From NCBI GenBank assembly GCA_029204225.1, contig CM055095.1:12920530-12984529 (forward strand): a stretch of 64,000 nt of DNA, written 5' to 3'. Shown here piece after piece: positions 11,802-24,293 of the stretch (the stretch's first letter is position 1; each line of letters starts with the position of its first letter). A model generated the notes under the pieces. The model was not told the DNA's origin and made no database searches. It saw nothing but the letters and a program-made list of their open reading frames with translations. The stretch comes from Diphasiastrum complanatum. Taxonomy: Eukaryota; Streptophyta; Lycopodiopsida; Lycopodiales; Lycopodiaceae. Position numbers and translations under genes: made by a program.

Positions 11802-12828
11802 TCACTTAAAAATAATTATTAAACGAAAAAGTTTACTAGGCAAAAAAAAAGTACTACTAAAAGAACATTCACACTCACAATCCATCCGGTTAATCTCCAA
11901 AGTCTTACCATTGCCTCTTGGGATTTCTATCATGTGAGCAGACCCTTTCTTCCTTTCTGAACAAAATTTCATCATATGTCCAGGCTTCTTACAGACAAAA
12001 CATAAGTTCTCTCTTTTAGCTTTTTCCCGAGACATAGATTTCTTGAATCTCTTTCTCTTCGGCTTCCTGAGTTTCGATGCTACTTGATCTAATTCGTTAA
12101 AATATTTTGCTTGGTCTGGACCGCGCTTCTTACCCTTCTTGGTTTTCAAAGTGGTTGGAATTTGCGCAAATTGCTTCTTGGATGCCACCACTGTGGAATC
12201 ATATGCTTTCGCAATCCAAAACGCATCCTCGAGGCTTTGAAGCACATTTCGCCTGCATTCCTTCTGATAGTCGACTGGCAAATCTAGGACAAAATGCCAT
12301 AATTCCAATTTTGCATCGAATGATGGAACCCTATTCCATAGATCCATGAATTCCTGGATATAAGAGTCTAAACTCTTTGTACCTATTTTGCAGTTCACGA
12401 GCTTTAGGTAGTAGTCCACGTCATTAGCAACTACAAAAGCTTTCTTGAAAACTTTCGCAAACGCATCCCAAGTAGTTGGCTTCACCGGTAAATCTCGCCA
12501 CCACGATGACGCTTTGCCGCAACACGACACTTTCAATTTTCTTCTCATCAGGAACACCGTGCATATTGAAGTAACTACTCCACTTGGCCAGCCAGTCCTC
12601 GATGACCTCAAGTTTCTTCTCCTTCTTCTCGACCGAATAAACCTCCGGTTGAAAATCGAGATTGGGTGAAGACATCAATTTGACTTGATTCAAAAGAACC
12701 TCCATTTGCTGATCTCTCATCTGATTACGATTATTCATGTCATTTAGTGTCGTACTCAATTGTTGACAAATCACCATATAAGATGGTGCACCTGGATTTG
12801 CAACGAGATTTGAAGTTTCTTCGCCCAT
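11802..12828 (-). pseudogene. gypsy A gag
   Basis: Two overlapping frames (12828-12424 and 12611-11802) form one gag with a frameshift near 12500. The capsid-like part holds a retrotransposon gag helix region (WWRDLPVKPTTWDAFAK, then LDSYIQEFMDLWNRVP). A CCHC zinc knuckle CFVCKKPGHMMKFC lies near 11990, after a lysine-rich stretch. The protein would package element RNA. The start at 12828 is the first ATG downstream of the long leader. Confidence 0.85.
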
Positions 12829-14568
12829 CTCAATATATCTATCCTGAAAATTACTAAATTTAGTTAATATCTGATTAACTCATAGTGAAGTACTGTTGAC
12901 CAAAAAACTGACTGAAATTGACTCCAACATGGTCAAACCGCTATTTTTAGTCAATTTCGTAGATATTACAAGAAACTGGAAAAAACTAAAAATTTCGAGT
13001 TTTCGCACTTTTAATTGTTTTTTTTTTAAAATTACGTTTTCTAAAAATTCATAAAAAATCACAATTAGTTATTAGGCAATCGAAATCGAAAATTCGATTA
13101 ACTGTTCGATACTTAATTTTATTTCATTAATGTCCATCAGACATGCAAGACATGTGACATTAAATTGATTTTTTACTTTACGGAATTTTACGTAAAAATT
13201 TAGTGCTACGGAAATTGTCAGCTATAAAATCTAGTTTTGTATCTACTTGTCAGAGTACATGCGTATGACCACTCAAAACAGATCTATCCCACTCATGCAT
13301 GTCAGAATCACTCAGAGATACCACATGCAGACATTCCATGCAAGCACAGTACTTCAAAATAGAAAATTGTCATGCATGCAATCTAAACAATTGGAAATTT
13401 TGCCAATTTTGCTCACAAAATTGCAAAACTTCAGATGCTCATATCTTTGGCTACAGGACACCAAATTAGGTGTTGTAAAGCTCAGTATAGAGGGAGACCC
13501 AGTGAACAAGACACTTTCCATGTCAGCCTGCCACATAGGACTCACATGTGCGAGTTCAAAACAACCAATTAAGCTGTAGGAGGACGCACTTTTTCTAGAC
13601 CAATCTGTCCAAAAACATGCAAACACTCAACCAAGCCTAAAATTGATGATCCAAACAGTCTTAAATGGTCTAAAAGAGTTTCATGAAGCCTTTATACAGA
13701 TACTATGAAGCAGTATGGGCTGAGAACCATGATTTCTTGGTTTCTAGAAGTCAAAATTGCTACAAACTTGATGGAATTGAAACATAAGCCTCTACCCATC
13801 AATTTATAGGTCTGATAGCTGGGAAGGTAACAAGGAATACAAATCATGCTGGAAATAATCCAGAATGATCTTCTTATGGATTTAGAGAAATCTGTCCCCC
13901 AAAATTCACCAAAATTGGTCAATTTTTGCCACTTTTTGACTTCCTACAAACCCAATTGCTGGAATTCTTGGCTCTAGCTTCTAGGACAGCTTCAAAAGAA
14001 CATGATTCATCATTTCCCAGCTTCAATTGATGTTTAACAACCTCCTACCATCCAAAAATCATGAATTTTAGCCCTTTCTAGGTTTTTTCACCATGCACAA
14101 TTGGAAATTAATGGTAAGAACATTTCTCAAATCCACATGCAATCCAAAATATAGAGTTACAACCAATCAATTGATCTAATCTTGCTGGATTTTGAATTCT
14201 ACCCTCAATTTTGTGCCAAAAACATGGAAAACAAGCCAAAATTGGCCACAAAAGAGCCTAGAATCCATATACATGGGAAGATCCAACATGCAAACTGACT
14301 TTCAACTATTTCAAAGTGAATTAACTTTCTGGAAATTTCAGATCCTTCACTAGTTTTCATATGCTAAAACTCAAAAAAGACACCAAAATTGATTTCCTAG
14401 CACAATTCACCATAAACACTATGAAATTTGAGAGAGATATGGAACATGCAAATTGAATTTGGGAAGATCCACCAACTTGCAACCTTGGTCCTCTCCTTGG
14501 ATGAGAATACTAGTTGAATACCACCAAGCTCCAATGAAAAGCACCACCTCTCCAAGCTTGTAAGCCTT
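12829..14568 (-). other. untranslated leader of element A
   Basis: About 1.7 kb between the primer binding site and gag, AT-rich and without a long frame. I see no second element in it. Confidence 0.7.
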
Positions 14569-14580
14569 GCTTTGATACCA
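14569..14580 (-). other. primer binding site of element A
   Basis: The minus strand reads TGGTATCAAAGC one base after the 5' LTR, complementary to the 3' end of plant initiator Met tRNA in the form used by many gypsy elements. Confidence 0.85.
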
Positions 14581-14581
14581 C

Positions 14582-15104
14582 TATAAGGGAAGCTCCTTAG
14601 ATCCCGCTTACAAATCCTAAACACAAAAGGATAACAGACTGTGGAGAAACCACCCAACCAAGTAAAAGCATCCAATCAATCTCTAGAAGCCTCACCCCCA
14701 AGCCAAGGAACAAGAAGCATGAATGTAGAGTGAGAGCCTGGCAATGAATCAAGAACCATGATGAGGAGTAGGATGAGGTTGGTCCTCTTATATAGAGCCT
14801 AATGCATCCTGGGCACATAGCCATGCATAGCCCTATGTTCCCTATACATAGATTCACCTAGAATAGAGTCCTATGCATGGACCAACTATTCATAGAATTG
14901 CAATTGATAACTCTACACATGCATACACTGTCTCATTATCTTGTCTAAACTCCACTTAGTGTGTTCTGGGCCTCACAAGGATATTAGTTACTTTCAGGTC
15001 ATGTCCAGTATGACGTGGCATAACTAACAACTTGTTTCACTGGAGTACCATGTATCCAAGACTAGGAGTATATTGTATCCTATGTACTGGTCATGGACAT
15101 AACA
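14582..15104 (-). repeat. 5' LTR of element A
   Basis: It is collinear with the LTR at 7812-8359 apart from the 25-bp duplication and scattered substitutions. A ctatataagagg TATA-like box reads on the minus strand near 14790. Its last bases before the primer site are CTTATA, so the LTR is TG...TA and not TG...CA. Confidence 0.9.
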
Positions 15105-15964
15105 TATCATACCAAGACAAACTGTAAAGTTGAACTCATCCACATCTCAAAGAAAAGCAATTGAACCAACTAGACCAATCACGGTTGTTACAAGAGCTCA
15201 AAAGCATAAAGAAGTCGTTCTAGATCTATCGCCCATAGAATCGATACCAACGATCGATAAACCTTCCACATTTGGAGTCTATCCAAATCTACAATCAAAA
15301 AAGAAGAAATATCATAACATGGGAATGGATCAAAGATCTTCAAGTAGAAGAGGCAATGGAATTTACTAGTGTTATTGCTCTAAAACCGCTTGAGCTCATT
15401 GTTTCTGAGGATGCATAGAATCCATTACATAGCTCTCATCAATGAACAAATGTAAGCACCCAATTACATCATTGAGAGGAGCCCTTCAAGATGATTGAAC
15501 CAGAGATTCCACAAACAGAGCTCATGTCAAATACAAATAAACTCTCAAGCAAAATGGATATAACCCTTGGAGAGTTTTTGCGAATAGTACCTCATGCAAG
15601 GGATATATTAGCAGGTCAATTATCCAAAACAAAACCAAAAGTCCAATGTGAATCTTTATATTGTGTTGGCTTTGAAGATTCAAATGAAATTCTCAACATA
15701 TGGGCGGCATGGAAAAGTGAGCAATGTAATACCACATTCCCAATCCAACATAATTATATTAATCACAAGATAGCAGTGATTGACGTTGGTTCATGAGTTA
15801 ATCTTATTTCTTCCAGATTGTATGCAAAATGGAATTTTACGAAGCTGAAAACTACAAACTTTAAAATCAAGTTGGTAGATTAGCGGGCCAAAAGGTGTAG
15901 TAGAAGACATACTGGTAAAAATTGCAAAAGTTTAATTTGTCATTACCTTTGTGATAATAGATTT
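15105..15964 (+). pseudogene. gypsy element B, gag-protease (right half)
   Basis: This continues the frame cut at 7811. At about 15180 it encodes ITVVTRAQKHKEV, matching the VTRAQ context in element C near 19620. The frame at 15491-15796 leads to an AVIDVGS motif at the position of the retropepsin active site, followed by a stop where the motif should continue into VNLI. It ends where the LTR of element C starts. Stops and a frameshift at 15369-15490 make it dead. Confidence 0.75.
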
Positions 15965-16778
15965 TGTTGGGGTATTCCCAACAAAGTGTAAATATATAAA
16001 ATCATCCAATAAAATGTGTTGCGAGGGCATGACATCCTGCGTGTATAAGCCCATGGCCCAATGAGCACACAAGTGAATTTGTAAATAAAATAATAGACTT
16101 GGGTCCTTTGTAATTAAAATAAAACTTGAGGCCCAAAGTCAATTCTAAAATTAAAGTTTACTTTTTAGAGTTTGGTCCAATTTTGGACTCACATGAATCT
16201 TGTGATTTCCAATGTACTTTTATGGAACCTTGGATCAAGTTGGGTCCAAGATGAATGGATAGGATCAATGTGAATATTAGCCAATAGGATTGAGGGGCAA
16301 GGGCCTTCCCCATTTTATACAAAGGCACCATTTGTACACTATTTTCATGCTTAATAGAGAGGAGGAGACTCTACCATTTTGAGAGCTCAAACATCCCCAT
16401 TTGCTAATCAATCTTGTTTATGTTATTGTTGTGATTGCTTGTTACTTTCATTTCCCATGCTTTTTGGTTATGCTAGTTAAGGTTTTTTCATAAGCAATGA
16501 CATTGAGCATTTGAGCTAACCTCCATCTCATCTCTCTCTCTTTCTCTCTTCTCTTCTCTCTTCCTCTCCTTTTCTATCCCTTTCCTTCACCCAAATTATG
16601 ATGAATGTTAGAGTAGAGGAGTAGAGTTAAGGGAGAGTAGTGTTAGTGGTGAATAGAGTTAGAGAGGAAGTAGGAAACTAACTAAAATTAGCATCTATGC
16701 ATAGTTAGGTACCTATCCAGTGACCAAACCCTTGTTGACAGGCGAAAGGGCTATACTACGCAGATCTATGACCCTATA
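15965..16778 (+). repeat. 5' LTR of element C
   Basis: It starts TGTTGGGGTATTCCCAACA, immediately after gypsy B protease sequence, and ends ...CCCTATA one base before a primer binding site. A ttttatacaaagg box near 16313 could be its TATA box, with CT-rich sequence at 16520-16570. No second copy is seen in the window, so the 3' LTR has been lost or lies elsewhere. Confidence 0.75.
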
Positions 16779-16779
16779 G

Positions 16780-16797
16780 TGGCACCATTGCCGGGGA
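16780..16797 (+). other. primer binding site of element C
   Basis: tggcaccattgccgggga differs by two bases from the TGGCGCCGTTGCCGGGGA site typical of Athila/Tat-type plant gypsy elements. It follows the LTR end by one base. Confidence 0.85.
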
Positions 16798-18067
16798 TAG
16801 GTTTCCACTAACTAGTTTAGCTGCATTTTAGCTATTTTCTTGCTTTTTAGAGTAGTTTTAGGTAGATTTTTGGGTGTTTAGAGTTAATTTTCTGTATTTT
16901 TTTGGTGTTTGGACTGTTCACAACTAGCAGAGGAGGTGTGAGAGGGTAGAGGAGGCCCTGAACAGCCTCTAAGGGCTTGAAACCCAAACCAACCAGCCAA
17001 AAATCCAAAAAACACACCAATATGCATTTTTGGAGGAAAAAAGTATATCTCCAGAACCAGTGTGAATTAACTCTTGCATGACTGGCAGCAGCTCCAAGGT
17101 ACTGTCCCGGACCTGCATAGAAGCCTACGAGAGTTAGTTCCAAGCAGATTGTAAAAATCAGAGAAAAATCATATAAAATTCAAAAAACCCTTGAAAAAAT
17201 TCAAAAAAAATTAAATCTTCATAAGAACTCTCGCAGAGCCCTCTGAAGTTCCATCTCAGTGAGACCAGGACACAGAGAAGCTTGTGAGAGTTAGTTTGAC
17301 GTCTAAATGCCTGTGCGAAGTTCCCAGTGAAAAAAAGACGGGAAAGTACTAGTGAACCCTCGCAGACAGCAAAATTTTCAGTTCCAGTGGTCAAGAACTC
17401 TTGCAGAGGATTCTGAAGTTCCATCTCAGTGAGACCAGGACACAGAAGAGCTTGCGAGAGTTAGTTTGATTCCAGTAACCAGAAAATTGGGTTTAAGTGC
17501 AAAAAAATCACTAAAAACTGAAAATCCAACAAATCCTTCCAGTAATAACTCTCGCAGACCCTCTCAATCGATTCAAAATGTCAATTTACATCAATGATGA
17601 AGCCTGCGAGAGTTAGTTTTGAGATTTGGTGAAGATCAAGCCAAAAAAGTGGTTTTGAACCCTCGTAGACAGTGAAATTTTCACTTCTTGCAAGATTTAA
17701 CTCTCGTAGAGAATTCTATAGTGAGATCTGACCCAGATCCAGCTACTATGAGCCTTGCGATAGTTACTTCCCAAAGATCAGAGAGATATCAGGTTTTTTA
17801 TCTGCAAAAACAGCTAAAGAACCATCGCACATCCAACCTTCGCACAAGAGAACCCTCACAGACCAGATTAGTGAAAAGATCTGCATCAGATTCAGCTACT
17901 GTCAAAATCTCAGGTCAATCAGTGCAAGGAGTAAAAAGTTATCAAGGGAAAACCACCGTAAAAGGCCTAAAATTCACTTCCGACCGATCAGATCGACCAG
18001 ATCCTTGAGATCCAGACAACATCCTACTGTATAAGCAAGATCCAATCACTTTGGAACCCACCATCGG
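16798..18067 (+). repeat. leader of element C with direct and inverted repeats
   Basis: The word aactctcgcaga or close variants recurs about nine times, alternating with its complement-like partner tgcgagagttagtt. One 74-bp block is duplicated (17226-17299 and 17396-17469), sharing tctgaagttccatctcagtg. Because the two words are partly complementary, the leader RNA could fold into a series of stems. No coding role is seen. Confidence 0.75.
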
Positions 18068-19660
18068 ATGAATCTGAGATCAAGACGATCAATAGCACGA
18101 AGGATAGCAAATCAAGCACCACACCTCCCCATATTAGCAGCCGTGCAACAAGAGGCAGAATTGGAACCAGTACCAATGTATCCAATGGGCCAACCTGTAC
18201 CTGTCGCTCCCTTGCAAGCATTCCGGAGAGCACCACGGATGGAAATACCTAAATACGACGGATCATCAGATCCCATCCGATTCCTCCATATCTACGAGCA
18301 AGCTTGTGAAATCTACGACGAACAGACACCTTCGGAGAAGTTGATGTTGTTCCCCATGTCCTTATTGGCAGTGGCTCAGGACTGGTTTTTCAACCTGTCA
18401 GAGGAAGAAAAATCTACCTGGGAAGCAGTTAAAGCGGCTCTCATTACGCACTTTAAACCAAGAAAGTTTTGGAAGACCCTTTCCTCCTACTGAGCAAAGT
18501 CAAAATGGAAAAATGAGAAAGGGTCAGGGACTATATTGAGCGGGTCAAACACTTACGATCCGAGTGCAGTGCAGCCCTAACTCCCGATCATGCGGTGATC
18601 ATGTGGTTCCTAGCCGGACTACCACGAAGCATCAAAAGAGAACTGAAACGACGGGAGCAGTACGCTACTTTGCAAGAAGCTATGGAAGATGCCATCAAGG
18701 AAGAGGATGAGAGATCTGACGACGAATATCCATCCACCCACACCCCTACTCCCTCGTTAGCATCATCATCATCAACCACATCTGCTCTATCCATAGAACT
18801 GTTGTTGGAGCAAATGACGAAATTACACAAATAGTAGATGGAGCAACTTACGACGCAGTTTGACCAGAAATTGAAGGCCTTATAGGGAGCTATAGCAGTA
18901 ACGCCACATCAATCAAAACCAAACCAGCTGCAGTATCCAAGACGAGAAAATGTATGGTGTTCAGTGTGCACGCAAAACCATACAGTGAACGAGTGTCCAC
19001 TCCTAAAGCAAAATCTGAGACTGACACATAGATTCTGCCATCTGTGCAATGCAACATCGCACGATACGGCATTTTGCCCGTTCAGCCCCCGGATTGTTCA
19101 ACAGAAGAGAAGTCATTATCAGACTTCTTATCATTATCATCAAGGGGCACCCAACGCGGCACCAAGGTACGGCACACCAAATCAACCACAACGTATGGCC
19201 TTTCCTGCTCCACCAGGGCCAGCCAATCAACAAGTGGCCCATGTAAACATGACAACAGCGGAACCAGAGATGCAAATGCCACCTCAGCCTGAGCAACAGC
19301 AATGGTATGGACCGGATGAACCATTTATGGATCTTGCCATACATGAATATGTTGCGGCCTATGCAGCTCAAACTCAGCTTCAAGGCGGAAGAAATAACGA
19401 CTGCTACGGATGCAACAAAGGACACAGAATTGCGGAATGTCCCTACAAGGGACAATATACATCCTTCTGTCGAGAATGCAGTTATGGGCACTGTTATAAG
19501 AACTGTCCATTTAAACCTGGAACCAGTGCACCTCTTAATTTCATTGCAATACAGCAACCAACAGTTCCAGCAGGGATGCCATCGAAAGGACGACAATTCC
19601 ACGCTCCTGTGTTAGCTGTTACGTGAGCGCAGAAGAGGTAGGAAGTGGCTCCCTATCGTG
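18068..19660 (+). pseudogene. gypsy C gag
   Basis: The capsid part starts near 18068; MEIPKYDGSSDPIRFLHIYE at about residues 58-77 and WEAVKAALITHFKP are typical of plant gypsy gag. A stop at 18491 and further stops near 18832 and 18880 break the frame. From 18964 the nucleocapsid part has several cysteine/histidine knuckles, including CYGCNKGHRIAECP and CRECSYGHCYKNCP. The frame reaches VLAVT at 19624, where the Arg codon of a VTRAQ junction is a TGA stop, and then runs into the LTR of element D near 19662. Confidence 0.85.
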
Positions 19661-19661
19661 C

Positions 19662-20916
19662 TATACCAACAGGTTTAATATAGATTTTGTAGTGAAAAGT
19701 ATCGTTCCCACAGAGGATAGCGTTAGAAAGTTATGTTTTTGGTGTAATTATGGCAGGTGGTTTCGAATGTTATTATGGTTGTCGACAGACATTAAAAAGT
19801 AACCAGTATTACTTATATTTGGAATGGGTAATGTTAATGAATTCAGAACAACAATCTGGCCTCTATCAAGTTGAAGGAAGCGCGTTCTACAAATGAAATG
19901 TTATCAGAGTAGTACAGCAGACTACACTCTGGCTGACTAAGGTGTCAACAGAGAATCGAGAATTGTTTGATGTATTCGCAATTGCGTAGACAATTAATTA
20001 ATCGAGTTTGCAAACTATTCGTTCCTAGACAATAGTCCCCAACAACTAAAGCCCAACTTAATGGTTAAAGAGCACGAATGGTTTTAGAGCACATTAGAAA
20101 CTTATGTCAATGCCAATCAGGAAAACAGATCAGAGACTCAATTCTTCAGACAGGGACTATCATCTCATTTGTATACATACAACTTAATTCAATGATCGTG
20201 CTAGACTGCACAAAGATAGTCATTATTCGAGTGTCAAAAAGAAAGTATTCGCGACAGACGAATAAGATGATTTTAAGACAGTTCTTTAGAGCGTGCTTTA
20301 CGGAAACACATCAAACGACTGTAATGCACTAGAGCGTCTGTCTGATCAGAGAGTAATTCATGAAATGCATTAGAGATTGTTAGCAGACTCAAGATCACTC
20401 ACACTCAGCAGTGCGGAGAACAGAGATAAGGGAGAATAACTCACAAAACTCTATTCACTTTTTCAATCTCTTACATAAGCATAAACTCTTCTCTCTCGAT
20501 GATTGAGACTGAAGTGTGAGATCAATATATGTTCTACGGGACGAACAAAGACACCTCTTAAACAATAGGTGCGTCGCTCCCGCGAAAGGGTCTAGTTAAG
20601 AATTAAACCGAAAATATGTTCAACTATACCATAAGAGGTATACTTAACTATGAGTTAAAGTTACTCTAGTTTAACATGTCTTTTCATAAATAGTCGTTTC
20701 GTATGGACGACCTAGTTAAGGGTTATCCAAGGCAATGTCTTTTCCTATTAAAAGTCTAGCCCTTAATTTATAAGGCAAGTACCTAGGAGATATATTCTCA
20801 AAAAATGACTTAGGCCTCTTCATGATTTATACTTAATCAGTTCATATCTTCATTTTCGAGTATATTATGCCATATTTATGTTGATAATCAATTTTTGACA
20901 TTTGCGTGGCATCACA
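19662..20916 (-). repeat. 3' LTR of element D
   Basis: The minus strand starts TGTGATGCCACGC right after a purine tract and ends about GGTATA at 19662. The left end is inferred from the point where element C gag coding stops and from the TATA ends of other LTRs in the window. No second copy exists here to confirm the length of about 1.25 kb. Confidence 0.6.
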
Positions 20917-20930
20917 TATCCCCTTCCTCA
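20917..20930 (-). other. polypurine tract of element D
   Basis: tgaggaaggggata on the minus strand directly precedes the LTR TG. Confidence 0.7.
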
Positions 20931-21219
20931 AATGTGAAACGTCCTCATGAACATATCATCTTTATTTCGAGGATTACTCTAGAAACATTCTTGTTCGTCA
21001 GATTTTTGTTGAGGCAAAAAAAAAATATTTCTTCATATGATTCATCCTTTAGATATTTCTTCAGAGAATATGTGTCTTGTTGTTGCGTTGAGTAGGTTGA
21101 TTTTGAGTTAAAAATTGTTTGATGAAAACTGGAATCAAACTTCAAAACATCTTCAAACTGCAAAGATCTAGCTTCAGTATCACAGATAGGCATCAGCATA
21201 ACAAAGACATGAATAATAT

Positions 21220-23878
21220 TTATGAATTATTCAATTCTTCATATAGTTTCTGAGCTAGCTCCAAGTTCTGTTGAGCTTCGATCAACAAAAAATCTTCTTT
21301 GGATTTTGTATATCGGCCAACTGGGAGGTTGCCGAATTTTTCTAGTTTAACAGGGAGTAATGTTCCATCGAACAACTCCTGAGTTAACTTTGTATCTTCG
21401 TCTGAAACACTTCGTAGAGTGATTTCTTCAAAGTATCGAGATGAGAATCTAATAAAATTGCTTTTAACATAAAGATTCTGAACAAAAAATAATGTCTTTG
21501 CTGCAAAGGTACCAAACTGCCAAAATGAATATGTACAAAATTGCTTATATCTGAATGACTTCCTTCTATCCTGCAGATTATGTCGAATCTCCGCAAAATA
21601 TTCTGCAAGGTTTCGCTCCCAATCCACATATAGACTGAATAATTCTGGATACGCCATATTAATGTTGATCAACAACCCTGCGTCATCGAATGCGCCTAAA
21701 TCCGCAACAGTTTTCGGTGTGTATAATTGAAACTGCGACTTTCGCTTCCAAAAATGTCGTTTATTGTCTTTGTTCTGCAAAAATTGAAGCTCTTTGATGC
21801 GAACGTATTCGAGAGCATACATAGCCGAAGAGCCTATGTATAACTCTGCTGACCCGAAAGATAGGACTTTAAACTTTCCCCGGATTATGCCCCAGCAGAG
21901 ACATCCTTTCTGCTCGATAGAAAGCTGGGCCCATAACCAGAGAAAGTCTTCCTTCTCCCATGGTCGCTTCCAATCGTCGAAGGCGATGCCTACTGCGCCT
22001 GGTAGCATCATATAATCCATACGCCATCATAGAACACCATTTCCAGAAGCGTTCAGCAAATGCACGGAATCTGTCAGCACATACCTTCGACTGATTTCGC
22101 CGCATTCATTTTGGCTGTGTAGATGTAGTTGTCAAGTCCTAAGTTTGCAACTCAGCAGCCAACTTCTGATCTTCCATTTGTTGTTGGAGATCTGACAGCT
22201 CCTGTTTGAGCTTGTCAATCTTTGCGACTACTTCCAGATACTCGGGATGGTCTGAGGCTCCGGTGCAGGCATGCACAGATGGAATTTGTTGTGTAAGGTC
22301 ATCAATTCTGAGTAAGGTCTGCAGGTACTCATCGTGTGCATCTGGTCCGTTGCAAGATGGGGTAGCTTCACTCGAAAACTCCCTTAGCTCCGCCAATTCT
22401 TCCTCGACAAGAGCCTTCGAATCTTCAAGTGGTTGCAGGAACTCAACTCGAAAATTGTCGAGCATCTGATCTTGGAGCTGGGTTAGCTTCGTGAGGTCGA
22501 CTGTAACGGACCCTGCATTGGAGCATACAGAGAGAGCAGCTTATGCCTTCAGTCTTCTCATTCGCTCCTCCTGGAAATGTTTCTGGAGCGTGACATTATG
22601 TTGATTTGCAACTGTCAGTTGCTGTTTTAAATAATCATTTTGAGTCTGATAATTATCAGACTTGGCCTCAATCGTCTTATTGATCTGTTTTAAAGAATCA
22701 GCTTCCTTTATTAAGGTTTGAAGCTGTGTGTCGAGGAAACAATTTTGTTCAATCAGCTTCGTGTTGTCTGATTCGAGCGAATCAATCTTCTCGAAAGATG
22801 CCTTGAGATCCTCTTGGCATCTTCTTTCTGAGTTGACAAATTCCATCGTAAGTTGTTGGTGGTACTTGTCCAACTCATACACTTCAGCCACTAGGTTTTT
22901 GGCTTTCTTGGTCATAGTGCGAAACCACTGGGGCTGGTCGTCTGGTTGTTCGTCATCTGCCATAGGTGCCCCAGTGTCGCCTTCAGCAGTTGTTTGTCTT
23001 TTGTCTGATGTATCAGACTGAGTTGCGTCATCGTCAGAGGAGGAGGCACTCGGCTGCTTTTGCGATGTGGAAGCAAATGCGGGCTGTGAAGAATCAACAG
23101 CAACATCAGTCTCCATTGCCACAGTTGGAACTGGTTCCGACTGGGATGGTGCAGCGTCAATGTCCATAGCAATGGTAGCTGCTACTTCGACGGCTGGTGC
23201 AATTTTAGTAACGAGGGGAAAGATCGATTGGCTTGGGGGCCAACATCCTTCCCGTCAGCAATGTTTTCTCTTGCTCGTTCAAAATGTCGAAATGGGCGCA
23301 TAGTCGAGAGACATGTGCTCCAACTCCAGAAAATTTTTGGTGCTTGATCTAGTGCAAAAATGCTTTATATGTAATAGTGCCGAAACAAATAGGATTACCC
23401 ACAAGTGCGTCTAAGATGTAACCAAAATTTTGCACTAAAATCGTCGCATCAGCATCCGTCAAAAAGAGTACTTGGTTCACATATTTACTACAAAACATCT
23501 AAATGTGGTATCACGAATCATGGAGATCTTGTACCCCTTCGTGGGTACGAAACAATTGTTAAGGAAGTGGACAGCTTCATCCACCGAATTCTTATTTGTT
23601 GAGATCATCTTCCCATCCATCGGTAATCCAAGGGCTGTGCATAACAAGTCTTCAGAGATAGTGAAGAATTTGCCTCGCACATGGACTTTGAAATCCACCT
23701 CCGAAATGGAATGAATGGAGTTGACAAACTCCGTACTGACTTTGGAGAGGATGATGGAGGGGTCCACTTTTAAATTACCCAACCTGCATCAATCCAAAAA
23801 GGACTGGACGGATGTCAGGCGGATTCCTGTGCGTGCTTTCCAGATGATGTTAGAGCTTGAACTGGATCCAGAAGCCAT
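21220..23878 (-). pseudogene. extra ORF downstream of pol in element D
   Basis: A chain of minus-strand frames covers about 886 codons, read from the ATG at 23878. It starts MASGSSSSSN; a stop follows at codon 30, then DFKVHVRGKFFTISEDLLC and ALGLP (about 23690-23620), which resembles the 'putative plant transposon protein' domain found in retroelement-linked plant ORFs. The middle (23167-22139) is acidic and Ser/Thr-rich and then strongly coiled-coil, broken by one TAA at about 22541. After a frameshift near 22040 a 266-residue block (22020-21220) is rich in Trp, Phe and Tyr; I do not recognise it. Only about five lesions break the chain, so it was coding until fairly recently. Its position after integrase suggests an envelope-position or accessory ORF rather than gag, but a second fused element cannot be excluded. 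Confidence 0.6.
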
Positions 23879-24293
23879 TGTTCAATTTTTTTACGAAAGC
23901 TCGTAGATCGCAATAGGTCACAAATGAATGCTTTGATCGCAAAGAGAATGTGCGCAGGAAAGCATAAAATCGCAGGCAGAAAGTATAAGGAAGGAAAATG
24001 GAAAATAACTCTGACATGCAGTAGCGGTGTGGAAGGGATGATGACGTGGCATGGTGACTTGACATCTGTCACTTCCATTTGTGGAGTACGTGCATGGGTA
24101 AGTGTTTGAAACTATGATTTGGCAGATCGATCTTTAATGACGGAAGATCTTTTTTGAAAAGAAAACAAATAAATTAAGGAGAAACAACATCTGTTTTGAT
24201 ATGTGAGCGTACACACATGTGAATAATGAGGATCACGTGGCCATCATCTTTAATAGAGGGATGTAAAAAGTATGTAGATAGATTCTCAAAAGA

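Larger units (their letters stand above)
7812..15104 (-). mobile_element. gypsy element A, nearly complete, two LTRs
   Basis: The two LTRs (7812-8359 and 14582-15104) are almost identical and in the same orientation. A primer binding site lies at 14569-14580 and a polypurine tract next to 8360. In minus-strand order the element reads 5' LTR, leader, gag, protease, RT, RNase H, integrase, chromodomain-like tail, 3' LTR, which is gypsy gene order. It sits inside gypsy B; the flanks aatca (7807-7811) and tatca (15105-15109) look like a target duplication with one mismatch. Several frameshifts and stops in pol make it non-functional, but it is structurally the best preserved element here. Confidence 0.9.

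Noticed and set aside
19003-19602. 199-codon minus-strand frame
   Set aside because: It is antisense to the gag nucleocapsid of element C, which has clear zinc-knuckle motifs.
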